Below the pieces are notes generated by a model. The model did no database searches. It saw nothing but the letters and a program-made list of their open reading frames with translations, and had not been told where the DNA came from. This document shows, one piece after another, positions 61,463-64,000 of a stretch of DNA of 64,000 bases. This DNA comes from Candidatus Nitrospira kreftii (GTDB lineage: Bacteria > Nitrospirota > Nitrospiria > Nitrospirales > Nitrospiraceae): positions 2,108,001 through 2,172,000 of the forward strand of contig CP047423.1 of the NCBI GenBank assembly GCA_014058405.1, in the 5' to 3' direction. The position numbers and the translations under genes are program-made. Each line of letters begins with the position of its first letter. The stretch's first letter is position 1.

Positions 61463-62059
61463 TCAAAGAGAAGGCGCGCCCACAAGATCCGTCCGCTGGA
61501 ATGTAAACCAGAACATCACGGTATACTGATTCATGTACACAGATCCTTCGATAAGGGGTGATCGATGGATTAATCCTCCGGTTTTGGAGTCTGCAATTTC
61601 GAGCTGATACCGAGCCGTGCCCCTCTGTCGGGCCATTCGATAAATAGCCAGTTCCGGGAGGGCCGCAGGAAACAATAGACTGCTGCTGATCGGCGGGATC
61701 CCGAAAAACGACTCGCCGCGTTCAGTGCCCAAGGCATGAATGACCATTCTAACCGTCACAGGCGCGACATCCAGTGGCACGAGCCGATAGCCTTGATCCA
61801 GAAACCATCCTTCTACAAGCCGGTGAGCGAACTCCTTATCCGGGGTAAATCCATAGGACTGTAGCGCCACCCCTGTGCCGATTGGCAGCGGAAGGTTCAG
61901 GTCGCCTAGGCCCCGTTCGACGGCCTGGGTAAGCAGCAATTGCTCCATCGACGTCATCGGAGAATTGGTCCGTTCTTGAACGATGCTACAACCCGAAAGC
62001 CCGATCGCGAGACCGAGCGCTAGCCCATTCAGACAAGTGCTGATGGAGGGTCGTTTCAT
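61463..62059 (-). CDS. lipoprotein of unknown function
   Basis: 198 residues from the ATG at 62059; AGAGG is 7 nt upstream. A signal peptide (LNGLALGLAIGLSGC) ends in the lipobox LSGC. The mature part is LTQAVERGLGDLNLPLPIGT, VEGWFLDQGYRLVPLDVAPV, TVRMVIHALGTERGESFFGI: an alpha/beta domain seen in secreted proteins of unknown role. It is 62 nt from the next lipoprotein gene on the same strand, probably an operon. Confidence 0.65.
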   Translation of the reverse strand: MKRPSISTCLNGLALGLAIGLSGCSIVQERTNSPMTSMEQLLLTQAVERGLGDLNLPLPIGTGVALQSYGFTPDKEFAHRLVEGWFLDQGYRLVPLDVAPVTVRMVIHALGTERGESFFGIPPISSSLLFPAALPELAIYRMARQRGTARYQLEIADSKTGGLIHRSPLIEGSVYMNQYTVMFWFTFQRTDLVGAPSL

Positions 62060-62121
62060 TGACAAGCCTCTATCCCACGATCGGCCGCTCTGGTTCATCC
62101 CACACAAACTCTTCTCTGGAC

Positions 62122-62676
62122 CTAACCTTCCTCATCGAGTATGCAACGCTCATTGTGAGAGAGCGCTGGAATCTTCCACGCTGCAGCCAGAGCCTGACAG
62201 ACGGCGACGACCAGATGGTTGACGGTGGGTTCTGATAAGTATTCTTCATATCGAGCGCTCCCGACCCACGCAACCTGCCGCTCAGGAAGTGTCAGCGCCC
62301 GAACCAGAACCGCAGGAGCACGCTGATCTCCGACAAGGCGCACAAAGACCATCTCCTGGAGATCATACTTCTCCGCTACTTCGAGGATAGACTTTTCTTC
62401 TACGATCAAAGTTGCGTTGTTGGCACCGCTGAGATGGACACGGATTTCGGCAGGATCCACCACTCGTAGCCCACGCTTGCCGAGCCACAAAATAGCCGTG
62501 TGTTCGAGCGTCGGATGGGCTCCCCACACCCCAATGCGCGTGCCTTGAGTAGGAAGCGTCTCATGGACCCCTTCTGCGACAATTCGTGGTGAACAGGCGA
62601 CTGCCGCAGTGAGGATCATCGGCCCAAGCAACCATTGAACCTTGATGGACCTGAGATACTCGTGGACACTATTCAT
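62122..62676 (-). CDS. lipoprotein of unknown function
   Basis: 184 residues from the ATG at 62676 (start uncertain: no strong ribosome site; the frame extends to 62826). The signal peptide ends in the lipobox AVAC. The mature part (GIWGAHPTLEHTAI-like, ILWLGKRGLRVVDPAEIRVH, LQEMVFVRLVGDQRAPAVLV) has alternating strands and helices resembling the TolB/GNA1162-type lipoprotein fold. Pairs with the 61463 lipoprotein, whose fold may be similar. Confidence 0.55.
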   Translation of the reverse strand: MNSVHEYLRSIKVQWLLGPMILTAAVACSPRIVAEGVHETLPTQGTRIGVWGAHPTLEHTAILWLGKRGLRVVDPAEIRVHLSGANNATLIVEEKSILEVAEKYDLQEMVFVRLVGDQRAPAVLVRALTLPERQVAWVGSARYEEYLSEPTVNHLVVAVCQALAAAWKIPALSHNERCILDEEG

Positions 62677-62990
62677 CCAACATACACGGCTGTGCCGGTG
62701 TGTAACAGGCTGCCTCATTTTTCCTCTTACCTGAACATCCGATGGCTCGCATTCTCTGTCTGTCTTCATGTTGCAGCTCACCATGATCTCGGTGAAACAA
62801 CTACTGGAGCATTCCCCAGATTTCACCTACCAGAGGTACCTGGGAAACGCGCCAGTTCTCTTTCATCCGGCCCATCTTTATGGTCTGGATGGCGTGTGGA
62901 CACTCAACCGCTTTTCACTCAGATGCGCTCTGCTAAGACCAGCGCTCCATCAACTGAGGGAGCACACATCACAAATAGGGAATCAGCTTC

Positions 62991-63665
62991 ATGAGACGAG
63001 ACAATCAACCGACCGGCTTGAACGATCGAACCGGGCGCGTGGAATGGATCGATATCTCTGTCCCTATTCTGACCGCCATGGTGCACTATCCCGGCACACC
63101 TACGGTCACCATTCAACGTATCAACCAGATAAAATCGGGGGATCCGGCGAACGAATCGCGAATCAGCATGGGAGCCCATACCGGGACTCACATGGATGCT
63201 CCGATTCATTTTCTTCCTGAAGCGGATGGCATCGATCAGATGCCCCTGTCTGCCACGATCGGGCAAACAACGGTCATTCAAATCCATGATCGGCGCCACA
63301 TCACCCGACACGAAGTGATGAGACATTCCATCTCGAAGGGAGACCGTGTCCTCTTTAAAACATATAACTCACCTCGATGCTGGCAGAGCGCACGGTTCCT
63401 GTCGGATTATGTGTATCTCACAATCGAGGCAGCTTTGTGGCTCGTTGACCGAGGTGTGCAGACGGTCGGGATAGACTATCTGTCTGTGGGGGGCTTTAAG
63501 CGGAACGGACCCGAGGTGCATCGTATTCTGTTACGCCATGGAGTCTGGATCATTGAAGGACTCGACCTCACACATGTTGAGCCGGGGACCTACGAGATGG
63601 TTTGTCTTCCACTTCGAATTGTGGGAGCCGGTGGAGCTCCGGCCCGCGCCGTCCTACGACCCTAG
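62991..63665 (+). CDS. cyclase-family protein (kynurenine formamidase-like)
   Basis: 224 residues. The metal-binding motif HTGTHMDAPIHF (His63 to His73) and WIDISVPILTAMVHYPGTPTV identify the cyclase family (arylformamidase, KynB-like). The family hydrolyses N-formyl or cyclic amides with zinc or manganese. No kyn pathway genes are nearby, so the substrate is open. No CTAG motif was seen upstream. No strong ribosome site is visible. Confidence 0.85.
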   Translation: MRRDNQPTGLNDRTGRVEWIDISVPILTAMVHYPGTPTVTIQRINQIKSGDPANESRISMGAHTGTHMDAPIHFLPEADGIDQMPLSATIGQTTVIQIHDRRHITRHEVMRHSISKGDRVLFKTYNSPRCWQSARFLSDYVYLTIEAALWLVDRGVQTVGIDYLSVGGFKRNGPEVHRILLRHGVWIIEGLDLTHVEPGTYEMVCLPLRIVGAGGAPARAVLRP

Positions 63666-63738
63666 ACTCGTCGAACACGCAGAAAAACAGTCGGTCCGTG
63701 ACATAGTCATGAACCGGTTTTGTTGAACATCCTGCTGC

Positions 63739-63921
63739 CTAGTCGATCACTTTATTCGCCACAATCAACCCGGCCGTCAACAAAATTAGGAAAATGCCTA
63801 GGAACAGATAAAAGGACACCTGGGCAAGCGCCGCCGCTCCTGCAGCGAGGCCGGTGAACCCTAACAATCCGGCTACGACGGACACGATGAAAAACACTGC
63901 GGCCCATTTCAGTAAAGTCAT
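63739..63921 (-). CDS. DUF1328 small membrane protein
   Basis: 60 residues: two transmembrane helices ([40 protein letters not shown]), ending NKVID. Same family as the 15628 gene; [15 protein letters not shown] matches [15 protein letters not shown]. At the window edge a partial motif (CTGG at 63986-63989, then 8 nt and CTT) lies about 65 nt upstream, but the site is cut off by the window end. Confidence 0.8.
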   Translation of the reverse strand: MTLLKWAAVFFIVSVVAGLLGFTGLAAGAAALAQVSFYLFLGIFLILLTAGLIVANKVID

Positions 63922-64000
63922 ACGACACCTTCGTTAAAAATGTGCATCTGTCATCTTTTTACCTCTTGAGAGCGGACTATCACCACTGGGGATTACCCTT

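Noticed and set aside
63986-64000. CTGG-N8-CTT at the window edge as a motif for the DUF1328 gene
   Set aside because: The second half reads CTT and runs off the window, so it cannot be judged.
1-64000. tRNA, rRNA, CRISPR array, insertion sequence, prophage or integrase
   Set aside because: No tRNA-like or rRNA-like stretch, regularly spaced repeat array, transposase or integrase sequence was seen by reading; a covariance-model scan could still find a small RNA.

Overview
ORGANISM. The window is about 55% GC, Gram-negative in character (many signal peptides, lipoproteins, outer-membrane barrels) and dense in small envelope and stress proteins. The mix (CsbD, PRC-barrel, DUF3015, DUF2934, DUF1207, DUF326, YqjD/YqjE-like proteins, Ku plus three-domain LigD, multi-PAS kinases) resembles environmental Nitrospira (Nitrospirota). 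This is inference from gene content; there is no rRNA or other phylogenetic marker here. I see no tRNA, rRNA, CRISPR array, transposase or phage module. LAYOUT. 1-7.7 kb: end of a DUF2254 membrane protein, an SDR/VKOR-like/SPW fusion, a membrane protein, two small periplasmic proteins, an outer-membrane barrel. 8-13.8 kb: DUF3015 lipoprotein, an amphipathic Lys/Glu-rich protein, a YqjD/YqjE-like operon, a PAS protein, a decayed paralogue and small proteins. 14-22.7 kb: signalling block (HisKA_3 hybrid kinase, DUF1328 and beta/gamma-crystallin proteins, an OM barrel, then a CHASE3/multi-PAS kinase, a stand-alone receiver and a second HisKA_3 hybrid kinase in a tight operon). 22.8-29.3 kb: a 27-residue membrane peptide, two CsbD proteins, a CBS protein, two paralogous periplasmic proteins, DUF748 and DUF1207 proteins. 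29.4-41.9 kb: B12-radical SAM enzyme, glucose-6-phosphate dehydrogenase, stress SDR, Ku, NtrC-type regulator, LigD, transaldolase. 41.9-53.5 kb: pentapeptide-repeat protein, DUF3015, TIGR03067-like and PDZ proteins, formaldehyde dehydrogenase-like enzyme, di-haem cytochrome, tandem Usp, DUF4142, SRPBCC, tandem DUF2238 pair. 53.6-64 kb: PRC-barrel proteins, Cys-rich DUF326, GAPDH, Pro-rich secreted proteins, Slp and other lipoproteins, cyclase-family enzyme, DUF1328. HOW IT FITS TOGETHER. Most genes are single or in short operons with good Shine-Dalgarno sequences and serve envelope integrity, redox/NADPH supply (zwf, tal), DNA double-strand-break repair (ku, ligD) and sensing. The most striking signal is non-coding: a 16-bp imperfect inverted repeat, CTAGG-N7-C(C/T)AG, normally followed by T, G or C, occurs about 20 times between genes. 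Its spacing is fixed, its orientation is always CTAGG distal and CCAG proximal to the gene, and it usually lies 70-160 nt before the start codon of these stress and envelope genes. I read it as the operator or promoter element of one undescribed stress regulon.
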